This document shows positions 17,424-28,424 of a stretch of 34,327 bases of DNA, in pieces. The translations under genes were made by a program, and so were the position numbers. The stretch covers positions 1 to 34,327 of the forward strand of contig SIBK01000052.1 of assembly GCA_009695205.1 (NCBI GenBank), written 5' to 3'. Within the stretch, counting starts at the first letter, position 1; each line of letters opens with the position of its first letter. Origin of the DNA: Pedosphaera sp. Its GTDB lineage: Bacteria > Verrucomicrobiota > Verrucomicrobiia > Limisphaerales > UBA9464. Below the pieces are notes generated by a model. It saw nothing but the letters and a program-made list of their open reading frames with translations. It ran no database searches and was not told the origin of the DNA.

Positions 17424-20400
17424 TTAGCGGACGATCAGACGGTAATAGCGCGGGGTTACGCTCTGTACTTTGTCAACCACCCGAATTGGGCGGCCATCGG
17501 TACCCGCTACGCCATGGACAAGCTCCAACCAGTCCCCCTCACCGAGGTTTTCCCGGAACTCCACCCGATACAAAGCGCCCGGCTTCAAGCACAGCGGCAG
17601 GTGGACCTCCGTGCCATCGATGGTTGCCAGAAGAATATTCAACGCGAGCTGCGCACTAATCGGTGAACTGCCCACCAGCAACTCCGTCCAGTTCAACACT
17701 CCGTCTGCGTCTGGATCGCCTTCGGGTCCGTTTCGGCCATCGCCAGAATCCGTCGCGAGTCCATACCCGCGTTCCCAGGAATCGGGCAATCCATCGTGGT
17801 CCATATCGTCATCCCCTGGCGTTGGAAGCGTGGAAAACCATTGGGTGGCGTCATTTCCAAACCCCGGATTTCTACTGCTAATGGAGCGCCCTGCCCCGCC
17901 CTCCAGCACGGGCCACGGTGGTTGGTTCAAAAACTGGATCTCCTCGACCAGAAGATAGTCCGGAACAGGATCCACACCTTCGACAGGCCGCATCAGGCGA
18001 ACGGAAGCGCCCGATGTAGGCAGGCTGCCCGACCACGGCCCAAGTACTTGCGAGGAGGCCATGAAGCCGTACGCTTCGCGAAAAGCAGCGAGAGATCCAA
18101 GATCCCGCTGGGGGTCGAACCCAACGATCGCAACTGAATTGCTCAGAACGAACCCGACAGGCATATCAAAATCAACGTCTCCCCTTAAGTGCCACGTCAG
18201 ACGGGAATTATCCGAGCGGAACAGTGCAATGACGTTCGTTCCTTCGGGCCGGATTTCGACAAACTGCAATCGAGGGACTGCGGCGGCACCCGAAGCACCG
18301 GGCGTCTGGGTGAGTATTTCCGTAAACTGCACCGGCGACATGATTTGACTCGCTTTCGCATTGGGCAATCCAAGGCTGGGCGCGGGTTGGACAACGAAGT
18401 GCTCCGCGCCATCGGCCCCGACGATGCGTCCAATCGAGACGTTGCGTTCGACCAGTCCGTATGACAGTTCATGGATCCAACCCGTCAGATTACCCTCGGG
18501 ATCCGTCGAAAACAGGTACAGCACATCCCCATGGCTGCTCAATCGGACGCCCTCCATCTCCTTTTTCCCGAGCACCACGTAACCGCGCGCCGGGACTACC
18601 ACATCGGCACCCACCGTAACCTTCCGAAAATCCTCCAGATCGTCGGACAGCAACCAGCCTGCGATGCTCACGGGGGTGGTGTTCGGATTATATAACTCGA
18701 CCCCAAAATCGCCATTGTCATCCGGATTGACCACCACCTCATTGAGGAAAACCGGCGGGATGGCGACTCGGACCGTCTCCTCCGCGCCGGGAGTGCCTCC
18801 CGGGCGTGATCCCGTCCTCCAGAAAGCACTGTCATTGACTCCGTTCTCCTGAATTTTCTCTTCGACAGCCACCAAAGAAAAGCCTGGCCCGTCCGCAAGA
18901 CGTGACCAGCGACTATGATAATCTACGGAAAAAATCTGCTCCCCGACCGGTCCAGCAAGGGTTAGGCGTTCCCCGTCGTCCGCGAGGCGCCCGATGTATT
19001 CGCCGGCAACACCGATGACCCCGGGATAACGACTGAAGAAGGCATCGGCATTAGCCACCACCAGCACGCGCCGACCGGGACCAAGCTCATGAACGGTGGA
19101 ATTCGAAGTGAACGAATACTGCACGCCCTCCACGAAATGATACCCCAGGAGATCGATCGTTTCATTGGATACATTCTTCAACTCGATAAACTCGAAGTCG
19201 GAGGCTGAATGGGAAGATCCGGCTGGAGGCGCCGCCGGATAATACATGAGCTCCGATAGAATCAACGCCGTGGGCGCCACAGTGTAAGAGGCTGAGATTG
19301 GCCCCGACCACGGTGTCGAAGATGAAGACTGGCCCGTCTGTATCTTCTTGAGGTCACGCACTCTGGCAATGATTTGAACATTCCCGCCCACCACGATGGG
19401 TCCGCTATACAACAGGGCGGATCGCGACGGATCATTGGTGGACTGGGTCTTGCGCGGATCTGAACCATCGGTGGTGTAATAGATGGAACCACCGGTGGCG
19501 GCCGACAAGGAGATCTTAAAGCCCGGTTTCACCCGGCCCCCAGGCGAACTTACGCGGGCGGGTTGAGTCATCTGGCTATCGATGTAAGTCACTCGATTCG
19601 ACAGCCAAGCCCGCATCATATTAAGCTCACTGTTATAGGAACCTCCCCGGGGACGAAATCCCCAACGGCGGGCTTCCCGGGGTTCAGATGGGCGCAGCGG
19701 ATCCGCGAGTTCGTTGATCAGGCGGTTGAAGTTGGTGATTGAGAAGTGGTTTTGACGGAGTTCTTGCCAGCGGTCCACCCATAGCTGCCATGCGTCGCGG
19801 TCGCTCAGCACTGGGCCCATCCATCCGCTAAAAAACGGCCCGGTGTTCCAAAGCTTTGGATTGGCATCGCGTCCGTCCGTCGAACCGAGGGCGCGATCAA
19901 AGTCCCAATGCGGTCCAAACATCAGCTTCCCATTTCTTGGCTTGTGGAAATAGGTGCTCAAAACCATGGAATCCACGCTGCCGCTGAGGACCTCCACCAG
20001 ATGAAAATCGACCCATTGCGGAAGATCGATGAAAGCGCGGAAGCCTTTTTCCGGATCCTGCCTGACCGGAGCTTTCAATGAATTACCGAAGTCCGCGAAA
20101 AATTTCTTTACGTATTGTTCCTGGGGATCGCGCTGGGGCGATTTTATTTCGTACTCTTTCGGATCGACATACCCGTTGGCTCCCATCCCCGCTGCACTAA
20201 ATCCCTGGTCGCCCGGGTCCAATCGGTCGATCTTAAAAATGTAGCCGCCACTGACCTCCGGTAGGGTAACGTCCTCGGGTTGGAGTTTTACAATATCGAG
20301 GCGGTTCTTGCTGATGGCGATTCTTTCCTCGATCACATAGATCCCCCACCATTGGTTTGAAGACAATGGCCCGCCCTTATTATAGTAAACCTCCACGAAC

Positions 20401-22397
20401 CGAGTACGCGGTGAATATTGTCCTATCTCCCGGCTTAACTGATGAACGAACGGATTGTGGATGAGGGGCGGATCAAAAACGTTGGGCGAGTACAAGACCC
20501 ACTCGGATTCGGCCGGGAGCCCTAGGATCGGCGCCTTCTTGTCTGCATCAAATTCGTCCCGCCATTCAATGGCCCATGCGGACTTTCCGGATTCATCCTG
20601 GGTGCTGGATCCCCGGACCTTGGCGGCACCCCGCGTGGTCCAGTTCGGAGGATTGAACAGGGACGCCCGGCCATTGATCGGTTCGTACAGAGCAAACGTG
20701 ACGGACGCGTTCTTTGCCGCGGTCACTCCCCGGTTGGTGTGGGTGGTCATCACCAGGATCGGCAACGTCGATTGAAACGTGGTCCGATGCGCCGGTGAAT
20801 TTGTCATCACCACAAACGCCTCGCTGTGCGGGGGACCTGCCAGCAGGCCATCCGCAAACGCGCGGGCACGGATCTGGACGCTGCTCCATATCGAAAGTGG
20901 TTTCGTGTAAATGGAAGACCGATCATTGGGTAACGTGCCGTCCGCCGTGTACCGGATGACGATGTTGGTTCCGAGCGCCTTCAGGGTCAGATCCAATCGA
21001 TTCGTGTAGACCGCCGTGGTATGGGAGAAGGTAACGTCTGGAGCAAAACCGAGCCCGAATGAAGCATTGACCGCACCGGGCGTCGAGGGAGACAAGTACC
21101 CGAATTGGTTCGTTGTTCCCGGGACGCGTCCGTAGGCGACGTTGACGGTTTGTTTGGGGTACCGTGGCGCGAATTCGGAAACCACCTTCCCCGTCGGATC
21201 AATGAGGGCAAGGTAGCTACCCTCCTTGGAAAGTTTGAAATTCGTATGAAGCCGGCCCGCGGCAATCGTCTTGTTTTTGGCGGAAGCAAAGACCACCAGG
21301 TACGATGCTCCGGGCAATTCCACCTCCGGGAAGCGCCATTTACCGAGGTTCGCGGCATCATCCGTCAATGACCAACCGGCGAGATTCACCGTCGCTGCCC
21401 CGTCATTCGAAATCTCAATCCAATCGGGATAGTCCTTGTCCTCATCTCGAAGACCCTTTTCATTGTCCGTCAGAAACTCCGAGATCGAGACAATGGCGGC
21501 GCCTGCAAGTGGATCGATCACCACGGTCCATGCTGCAGCATCAAAGGAATTTCCTACTCGGTCGGTAATTCCATGTCCGGCCTTCCAGTGAAGTTCTATC
21601 GGCCCCGCGTTCGTAATCGTCTCGAAGCGGAATAGGAAGTCGCCTTCGGCCACTTGAACGACACTCGATGCGCCGGATTCTCCTGCCAGCAGATCGGCGG
21701 CATCCACGCCCCGGACGGCCTCGTCAAAGACGACTTCCACTGTCTGGATCGCGGCGATGTGGGCGCCGGGGACTGGGTTCAATTCGGCGGCAAGAGGAGC
21801 CGTTCGGTCGCGGTCGAAGGAAAGTGTGGCGTCGAAAATAAAATCGGAGCTGTCCGCCAGGGATGCGTTGACCGCCTGGACCGTGATCACGTTGGTGCCT
21901 TCGACGAGGAATTGAGACGGACGCTGGATGCGGAAAAGTTCCCGCCCGATCGGTTCCTGGAGGGCATCCAACGCATCGGTAGAGATCGATAGAACGCCCT
22001 CGGGCACATTGAACCGGGCAATCTCCTGACCATTGATCCAGGCCAGACAGCCGTCATCGACGAGCAGATCGAGGCTGATTTCACCAATTGTCGCCGGATC
22101 GGATATTACAAATTCCCGTCGAAAAAATATGCTCCGATAGCGCCCCCGCATGTCGGTAAGTTCGGTTCCCGAAAGTAGCTCTCCATAGAAAAACGGAGTG
22201 ATTCCCTGAGCCCAGGAACTATCCTTGTAACTGGGCGCCTTCCAGTTCGAATCCGGTTCAGTTATCCCTTTGAAGTACCGCCAGGAATCACCGGTACGGA
22301 ATAGATCCTCACCACGCAGAGCGGAGGAACCACACAGGCACACAAGAACGGCCAGGGCGCGGAATAGGCATCGAATAATCATGGAATAGTGCCTCAC
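17424..22397 (-). CDS. Secreted CotH-kinase / lamin-tail-domain protein
   Basis: A 1657-residue exported protein, uninterrupted. The signal peptide (residues 1-29) has the core MIIRCLFRALAVLVCLCG; the ATG at residue 6 is an equally likely start. Domains in order: an N-terminal beta-sandwich (30-195), an Ig-like Ca-binding region (200-295), lamin-tail domain 1 (301-420), a chitobiase-like C-terminal fold (455-530, IRYTADGTLPN), a CotH spore-kinase-type domain (about 545-935, with KLMFGPHWDFDRALGSTDGR and WWGIYVIEERIAI), and a second chitobiase-like fold (960-1040, IYYTTDGSDP). Lamin-tail domains 2 and 3 follow (1045-1160, 1215-1330), then a possible fourth (1357-1490). A calcium-binding thrombospondin-3-like segment is near 1530-1578 (DMDHDGLPDSWERGYG, DPDADGVLNW). 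Such proteins are typical of the verrucomicrobial cell surface. Whether the CotH domain is an active protein kinase is unknown. Confidence 0.92.
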   Translation of the reverse strand: MRHYSMIIRCLFRALAVLVCLCGSSALRGEDLFRTGDSWRYFKGITEPDSNWKAPSYKDSSWAQGITPFFYGELLSGTELTDMRGRYRSIFFRREFVISDPATIGEISLDLLVDDGCLAWINGQEIARFNVPEGVLSISTDALDALQEPIGRELFRIQRPSQFLVEGTNVITVQAVNASLADSSDFIFDATLSFDRDRTAPLAAELNPVPGAHIAAIQTVEVVFDEAVRGVDAADLLAGESGASSVVQVAEGDFLFRFETITNAGPIELHWKAGHGITDRVGNSFDAAAWTVVIDPLAGAAIVSISEFLTDNEKGLRDEDKDYPDWIEISNDGAATVNLAGWSLTDDAANLGKWRFPEVELPGASYLVVFASAKNKTIAAGRLHTNFKLSKEGSYLALIDPTGKVVSEFAPRYPKQTVNVAYGRVPGTTNQFGYLSPSTPGAVNASFGLGFAPDVTFSHTTAVYTNRLDLTLKALGTNIVIRYTADGTLPNDRSSIYTKPLSIWSSVQIRARAFADGLLAGPPHSEAFVVMTNSPAHRTTFQSTLPILVMTTHTNRGVTAAKNASVTFALYEPINGRASLFNPPNWTTRGAAKVRGSSTQDESGKSAWAIEWRDEFDADKKAPILGLPAESEWVLYSPNVFDPPLIHNPFVHQLSREIGQYSPRTRFVEVYYNKGGPLSSNQWWGIYVIEERIAISKNRLDIVKLQPEDVTLPEVSGGYIFKIDRLDPGDQGFSAAGMGANGYVDPKEYEIKSPQRDPQEQYVKKFFADFGNSLKAPVRQDPEKGFRAFIDLPQWVDFHLVEVLSGSVDSMVLSTYFHKPRNGKLMFGPHWDFDRALGSTDGRDANPKLWNTGPFFSGWMGPVLSDRDAWQLWVDRWQELRQNHFSITNFNRLINELADPLRPSEPREARRWGFRPRGGSYNSELNMMRAWLSNRVTYIDSQMTQPARVSSPGGRVKPGFKISLSAATGGSIYYTTDGSDPRKTQSTNDPSRSALLYSGPIVVGGNVQIIARVRDLKKIQTGQSSSSTPWSGPISASYTVAPTALILSELMYYPAAPPAGSSHSASDFEFIELKNVSNETIDLLGYHFVEGVQYSFTSNSTVHELGPGRRVLVVANADAFFSRYPGVIGVAGEYIGRLADDGERLTLAGPVGEQIFSVDYHSRWSRLADGPGFSLVAVEEKIQENGVNDSAFWRTGSRPGGTPGAEETVRVAIPPVFLNEVVVNPDDNGDFGVELYNPNTTPVSIAGWLLSDDLEDFRKVTVGADVVVPARGYVVLGKKEMEGVRLSSHGDVLYLFSTDPEGNLTGWIHELSYGLVERNVSIGRIVGADGAEHFVVQPAPSLGLPNAKASQIMSPVQFTEILTQTPGASGAAAVPRLQFVEIRPEGTNVIALFRSDNSRLTWHLRGDVDFDMPVGFVLSNSVAIVGFDPQRDLGSLAAFREAYGFMASSQVLGPWSGSLPTSGASVRLMRPVEGVDPVPDYLLVEEIQFLNQPPWPVLEGGAGRSISSRNPGFGNDATQWFSTLPTPGDDDMDHDGLPDSWERGYGLATDSGDGRNGPEGDPDADGVLNWTELLVGSSPISAQLALNILLATIDGTEVHLPLCLKPGALYRVEFRENLGEGDWLELVHGVAGTDGRPIRVVDKVQSVTPRYYRLIVR

Positions 22398-22599
22398 GCT
22401 ACTGGAGAGGAGTTCAACCGTCCAAGACCGATTTCAATCTCTCCTGCAGCGGAACCCAGGGAAAGAGCCGGAATCCGTCGGCTGACTCCTGATTTCATGG
22501 AATTGAGGTGGCACCGACGGGCCGGTAAATCAGGCGCAGGTCAGCGCCGGGATAAACGGTTTCGGTAGCGGTCAGTTCATCGCAGAGGTGATTGAATTC
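22398..22599. repeat. Spacer carrying a copy of a GACTCCTGA repeat
   Basis: Between the secreted-protein gene and the broken kinase. CGGCTGACTCCTGATTTC at 22479-22496 recurs with one mismatch at 22893-22910, inside the kinase pseudogene. The 9-mer GACTCCTGA occurs there twice. No gene or convincing promoter is seen in the 200 bases. Confidence 0.5.
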
Positions 22600-25500
22600 T
22601 TAACCGGTAGCCTCCACTCGAAGGGGCAGCCTCACCATGAAGGTCGTCCTCTTGCCGTATTCGCTCTCCACCGTCACCTCTCCGCCCATCATCTGGCAAA
22701 AGGTGCGGCACAACACAAGGCCCAGCCCGGTGCCGCCATATTTTTTGGACGTACTCACGTCGGCTTAAGTGAAGGCTTGGAAAAGTTTCCCGAGTTGCTC
22801 GGGCGTCATGCCAATGACGGTGTCGGTGATGGCGAAGGAGACAGGCGTCAGAATTGCCTCTGGGACAATCTTCGCCTCTTCCCGACTCCTGACGGCTGAC
22901 TCCTGACTTCTTTGCAACGCGCATCGTGATCGTCCCCTTCTCCGTGAACTTCGCGGCGTTGGAAATGAGATTGAACAGGGTCTGCCGCACTTTGGTTTGA
23001 TCGGCGCACATCGTGCCGATATCGCCGGGACATTCGACCACCAGACGGTTCTCCTTCTTGGTCACGAGAGGTCGGACAGTGGCCGCGACTTCGTTGATGA
23101 GTTTCGCCACATCGAACTCCTCGATGAACAACGTCATCTTGCCCGCTTCGATTTTGGACAAATCAAGGATGTCGCTGATCAGGCCGAGTTGGTGCCTGGC
23201 AGCGGACTGGATTTTTTGCAAATTGGGAACCATCGACTCAGCCCCGATCTCCGATGCTTCTTCTTCCATCATTTCCGAGTAACCGATGATCGCGTTGGCG
23301 GCGTGCGTAATTCATGGCTCATGTTGGCGAGGAATTGGCTCTTGGCTTTGTTGGCATCGTCGGCCATCGCTTTCGCTTCCTCGGCGGCAGTTCGTGCGTC
23401 GTCGGCTGTTTTGCTTGCTGCCTCCAATTGCGTGTTCTTCGCGGCCAAAGCCAGTGCCGAAGCTTCGGCTCCTTCGCGCGCTTTATGTTCCTCTTCCAGC
23501 AACCTCTCGCGCAACTGCTCCGCCTCGTGCTTGCGACGGACGACCATCGACCTCGCCACGAACGCCCAGATCAGCAGACCGCCGGTCGTGCCGCCAAACG
23601 GCCCCATGATCCACGCGTTAAGATGCCACGGAGGAATGATCCTCAGCGGGACCAGCGTCGGCAGGGAATAGTTCCAGTCGCAATCAATGTATTGCACCGC
23701 CAGCGTGTGTTCACCGGTCTCCAACGCGTTCCACACGAACTGCGGCTCCGTTAGAACTTGCCAGCCCCTGGGAGCGCCGTCTCGCAACGCCTCCGCCGTG
23801 ACCCTGCCGGGGATGATCTGCCAGCGAAATCGGCGAAGTTCCGAGCGGGTCTTGTGGTCGACCACGTGGATCTCCAGGTCCACCCGCCGTCCGCGTTCGA
23901 TCGACGGCAGCGCAGCTCCCGGCTCGTAGGTTTTATCCAATAGCACCGTGACGCGCGGTGGCGGGGCGGGAACGCGCGACGCAACATAGCGCGTTACTCC
24001 CCGGTCTGTGCCGAACCAGAGCGCGCCCGATTGATCCTCACAGATCGTGCGGACATCGCTGCCGGCTAGGCCATCGACCTTCGTCAAGGTGGACCACACG
24101 GCTCCATCAAACCGGGTGGCGCCAGCCCGGGTGCCGAACCACAGCACGTTCTGGCGGTCGCGATAAACGCACTGAACATTGTTATGCGCGAGCCGCCCTT
24201 TCGATTTCGAGATGCGCGTGAGTTTCTGGCCTTCAAACCGCACTGCTCCCGCATCCGTGCCGAGCCAGAGCGAGTCATCCCGATCGATGAACAACGAGTT
24301 GTTTAGTAAACCGGACAGGCCGCCCAAGGGTTGAAAACTAGCGCCATCAAAGCGCCAGACAAAGGATGCTTTAGATAATCCTATGTTGACTGTTGATCGT
24401 GCCCAAATCGTTCCTTTAGAGTCAGAGACGTTGGCAGTAATCTGCTTTCCCTCGGGACATGGGAAGCTCTGCCAGCGTCCATTCACACGATGCGATAAGC
24501 CATTCGCTGTCCCCGCCCAGACGGATCCATCCAGCACTGCCGCCATCGCAAAGACACGGTCCAGCACCAAGCCTTCCGCTGCGCTGAAGCGAATGAAGTT
24601 CGTGCCATCGAAACGGATCACACCACCATCGAACGCCGGAAGCCACAAGGCGCCATCAGGGGTTTGCGCCAGGGAGCCCGGAACGATGATGCGATTGGTT
24701 TCCGCAAAGGTTGAGAACTGCTTCCCATCGAAGCGGGAAACTCCTTCGACCGGAGCTAAACCTGAAGAGGCAGAGTTGCGGCCAAACCACACCGCGCCAT
24801 CCGCAGCCAGGAAACTGTCCCAAGTGGGATTGGCGGCCAGACCATCTGCCATGTTGTAGCTGATGAATGTCTTGGGATCGTACCGGCCCGCACCGTCATT
24901 CCAGCTTCCGAAGTAGATCACCCCGTCCGGCGAACTGGTCACAAAGAGGATGCGCTCGCTCGGCAGGCCGTCTTCCTTGGTGAAGTTCATGAAATTCATC
25001 CCATCGAAACGTGAAGCTCCCCCATCGCCCGAAAACCAGACCGCCCCATCCGGCGCAACGTGGGTACAATAGACGCCTGCCAACCCCAGTCCTTGACTCC
25101 GGCCGTAGGTAACGACATTCGTTCCGTCATAGCTTCCGGCTCCTGGGTCCAAACCAAACCTTGCCATTTCGATCGACGCAGGGGGTATCCGTAAAGCCTA
25201 GTTCCAAGCCCGCTTGTCTCGTCACGTTGATGAAGTTTGTTCCGTTGAAGCGCAGCAATCCTACATCGCCTGCCATCCAGATGATTCCCTTTCCATCGCC
25301 CGCCATTTTTCTAACTCTGCCCGGTGGCCCGTTGGTTCCCGTGAAATAGGAAAACTTCTCGCCATCAAAAGAGAAAACAGTGGAGCCGGACCCGAACCAC
25401 ATCTTTCCGTCCGGTGCCGCATAGATGGCGTCAATGCCTCCGAGGTTGGCCACTTGAGCGCCCATCCATTTATCGATGCGCTTTCCGTCATACCGGGCAA

Positions 25501-26775
25501 TGCCACCGAACGTGGAGACCAAATATTTCCCCGACTGTCGCGGGCCATGTTTAGGACGGTATTCTCAGGCAGGCCGTCTTCCGTTGTGAAGTTTACGAAT
25601 CCATGGCCATCAAACCGGGAGGCGCCGCCCTGGGTGGCAAACCAGATCGACCCGTCCGGCTCAATCAGAATCTTTCGGATTTCGTTGTCGTCCGCAAGGC
25701 CGCGCGCGGTGTTGAAGACCTCCCACAAACCCTTCTTCGAGGGTGGAAGGCGCAGATTCATGTTCGCGACCATCTTACCCGGCGCAATCTCCACCCGCCG
25801 GTGTTCGGCAAACTGATTCAGTTGCGCGTACAGATCGTAGGTACCCGGCGCATACTTGAACCCTATTTCATATGCCCCGGAAGAATCGGTCCGCGCGGCC
25901 GCCACTCGCTTCTGGTCGTGTTCGATGCGGACTTTAACGCCAGCGGCAGGATTCCCCGCGCCCACACTCACCCTTCCTGAAAACGAGGTCATCGGAATCA
26001 ATTCGCCGGGCGACGGCAGCGGCGCGGGGACAATCCGGGCGTTGTCGACGAGCTTCGTCGCGTTGGCTCGCGGCGATTTGTCGGCGGGAGTTTGATTCTC
26101 GAAGTTGAGCAGGCAGACCAGGTCCGGCTCGGTTCCGGTCAACCGCCGGAACAGGATCTCGCGAATCTGATCACCCGTGCGCGCGCCGCGCCAGACGGGG
26201 AACTCATCCTTGAACGCTTTCGTGTCGATCATGTAAGAACTCACATTGTCCTTAAGGTTGTCGCGCCCCAAGCGATTGCGCTCGCCTCGCTGAAGGCGGT
26301 TGAAGGGTGTCTTGTTCGGGGCGGAAGCCGCGAGCGCCCCGTTGACGTAGAACTGGGCCCGATCCCGGGCGATGACCGCCGCGACGTGAATCCATTGGTT
26401 GGTGAGGAAGAGATCGCTGGCGACCCAGTCCGTATTGTTATCCCCACCGGCCATTGGCGAGATGGATAACGTGAGGTCCGGCGACGAGGAACGATGTGCC
26501 ACATAAACCCTGCTCCTTTCATTACCGAAATCGAAGAACCGGCTCCACTGGTGATCGTCCATCCACTTGACCCAGCCTTCGATGGTGAATTCCTCGAGGT
26601 CGTTGAACGCACCGCTGGGCAATTCGAGGAATTGCCAGTGGTGCCGCCGAGCGAGAGCACGTGGTTGGGCGCGGCGGGCTGGGCGTGGAGAGTTGAGGAT
26701 GCCACCCATGCCAAACAAATGCCCGCGGCCACGAACTATAGTCCCATAGATTTCATCGGCTGTTGTCCGCTTCAT
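22600..26775 (-). pseudogene. Broken sensor histidine kinase: LamG + propeller + Y_Y_Y + HisKA + HATPase
   Basis: Pieces in three frames give one HTCS-like sensor. From the 5' end: a signal-like stretch (26732), a LamG/concanavalin fold (EFTIEGWVKWMDD…), a carboxypeptidase-regulatory-like fold, a two-component propeller (repeats such as GAVWFSGDGGASRFDG), a Y_Y_Y-type domain, a membrane helix and a coiled coil (about 23450-23600). Then come HisKA with its phospho-His (FLANMSHELRTP), the N-box (LFNLISNAAKFTEKG) and the G boxes. Frame breaks: near 26630 (one T missing in GGCAATTCC), near 25517 (TGG-TC instead of TGG-TTC), near 25145, near 23300 (CCG-CC-AAC where a Leu codon is expected) and near 22860. 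In addition, a TAA at 22765-22767 replaces the conserved Gln of FTQADVST, and the G1 box reads DTVIGM instead of DTGIGM (codon 22816-22818). The true end is the TAA at 22600. No kinase can be made from this gene. Confidence 0.85.
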
Positions 26776-27377
26776 TCAGCTCCAGGTCGGCTGTGAATGG
26801 AGTGAAGATCGGATCAAGCGGCAAGGCGCAGGATCTATCGTCAGAATAAGTGACAGGTGAATTGGAGTTGACACTCCGCCCTTCTTGCCGGAGGGCACAT
26901 CCCGATGCTGTGTGCGCTCCCAACTCGCTATTGGGGTAAATAATTGGACAGATTCGAAGAAAGAGTAGGAAGAGGACTCGGATGAAAGGACAGGGGATGT
27001 CACACGTGTTATACCGTCTTCATTGTCTTTCTCTTAATCTTAATCCTACTCCTACTACTTTTCGATGAATCCAAACGGGATTCTGATCGTTCACAACGGG
27101 GAGGGAAAATTGGTTTTTTGGCAAAATGGACTTCTCGGCCACGGTCCGCCCCCTGAATTGGCCTTTCGTGGTGCTATCGGAAGGGGGAGCAAGCCTGTTG
27201 TGGATTGGCGGCTTTCGGAGGGGGTTGGGAAAGAGCCGAAAGTCAGTTACGTCGCAGCTGCACAGGTATTCGCCGGTTTTGGCAGTTGACACCGCATCGC
27301 CCCAAAATGCCGACCTTCGAAAAGGCTCTTGTGGCCAAATTATGAATAGTGCAGGTTTGACCCCATTGCACTTCTGA
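26776..27377. other. 600-base spacer with repeats, no gene
   Basis: Short frames on both strands here lack family features. Visible structure: a CTCCG…CGGAG inverted repeat at about 26875-26894; the sequence GTGACAGGT near 26850, which recurs near 28579 in the next spacer; a pyrimidine-rich tandem stretch around 27030-27060 (TCTTAA twice, then TCCTAC twice); and the GTGCA…TGCAC element at 27349-27371. A promoter for the hydrolase must lie here but I cannot point to one. Confidence 0.5.
27349..27371. repeat. GTGCA…TGCAC inverted repeat around GGTTTGACCCC
   Basis: Five-base arms enclose GGTTTGACCCCAT. The core (AATAGTGCAGGTTTGACCCC) resembles short repeats often seen next to RAYT/IS200-type transposase genes. 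It ends 12 bases before the hydrolase start codon, so it could also act as an operator or translation-control structure for that gene. Confidence 0.4.
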
Positions 27378-27383
27378 TCTCCC

Positions 27384-28220
27384 TTGAAACACGCCGAAAG
27401 CAATTTCGAATCGACAGGCGGTATCTCTCTCTATTCCCAGTGCTGGATGCCCGATGAATCTGCTCGGGCGATCCTAATCATCGTCCACGGCGTTACCGAG
27501 CACACGGGCCGCTATGCAAACATTGTGAGTCCGCTGATTGCCGCCCAACTGGGTGTTTGTGGATTCGATCTGCGAGGGCACGGAAAATCCCTGGGTCGGC
27601 GCGGTCATGTTGACTCCTGGAAGGATTACATTGCTGACTTGGAACTATTCGTTCGGACGATCCGTGCGAGTTTTCCTGGTGTACCTATTTTTCTGTTCGG
27701 TCACAGCTTGGGATCGCTTATCGTCCTGGCATACGTCATCGAGCAACCCTCTGCGGCGAAGGGAGTCATCCTTTGTGGCGCGGCGATAGACCCGGTTGGC
27801 GTGGCACGACCTCTTATCGTGGCTTTGGCACGGACATTTTCAGTGATCTGGCCCACGTTTCCCGTGTCATTGAAAACCAAGGCCCGAGGTGCATTGTCTC
27901 GGGATCCTCAAGTGGAAGCCGACTTTCTGGCGGACCCTTTGCGTCTGGGACAGGTAACGGCGCGATGGGGCACAGAAGCGCTTGCGCTGGTTGCATCGGT
28001 CAAGCGGCGCGCCAACTTGGTAAAGCTCCCGCTCTTGGTTATTCATGGAGGAGCAGACCCTCTGAACTCCGTGACCGGAGCCAGGGATTTCTTCAATCAG
28101 GTGCGCTTTCCGGACAAGCAGATGATCGTCTATGAGGGCAGTTATCATGAACCCCATAATGACCTGGAGCACGAGCGAGTTGTCAGCGACCTTCGCCTGT
28201 GGATTGAGGGCCATATGTAA
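27384..28220 (+). CDS. Alpha/beta hydrolase, monoacylglycerol-lipase-like
   Basis: A 278-residue serine hydrolase of the Hydrolase_4 (serine aminopeptidase S33/lysophospholipase) group; its usual substrates are monoacylglycerols or lysophospholipids. The nucleophile is Ser108 in GHSLG, the acid is Asp225 in HGGADPL and the base is His255 in SYHEPHND. The oxyanion region is IIVHGVTEHTGRY and the family motif GFDLRGHGKS follows. The start is a TTG at 27384. A TGA only nine bases upstream in frame closes the frame there, and the first residues fit the family, so this start is well constrained. No signal peptide, so cytoplasmic. It stands alone on the plus strand. Confidence 0.92.
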   Translation: MKHAESNFESTGGISLYSQCWMPDESARAILIIVHGVTEHTGRYANIVSPLIAAQLGVCGFDLRGHGKSLGRRGHVDSWKDYIADLELFVRTIRASFPGVPIFLFGHSLGSLIVLAYVIEQPSAAKGVILCGAAIDPVGVARPLIVALARTFSVIWPTFPVSLKTKARGALSRDPQVEADFLADPLRLGQVTARWGTEALALVASVKRRANLVKLPLLVIHGGADPLNSVTGARDFFNQVRFPDKQMIVYEGSYHEPHNDLEHERVVSDLRLWIEGHM

Positions 28221-28424
28221 CGCAGGCTTGCCGATCAGGCGTATGTTTGGGCTTGTTTTTCTGATTTTTCTAGGACAGTGACTCGGAAGTTCTGACAATG
28301 GATCGCAGGGTCCTGTTGAGTTGGAAGATTCACGACACGAGAATTCTCGTCGTCGCGCACGTGCACGGACTTAATATGCAAGCGGGCGCCGATCACCGCC
28401 AAAATGTCCACTCAAACACCCACG

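Noticed and set aside
27020..27403. 127-codon minus-strand frame before the hydrolase
   Set aside because: No recognisable motif, runs through repeats, and overlaps the hydrolase start.
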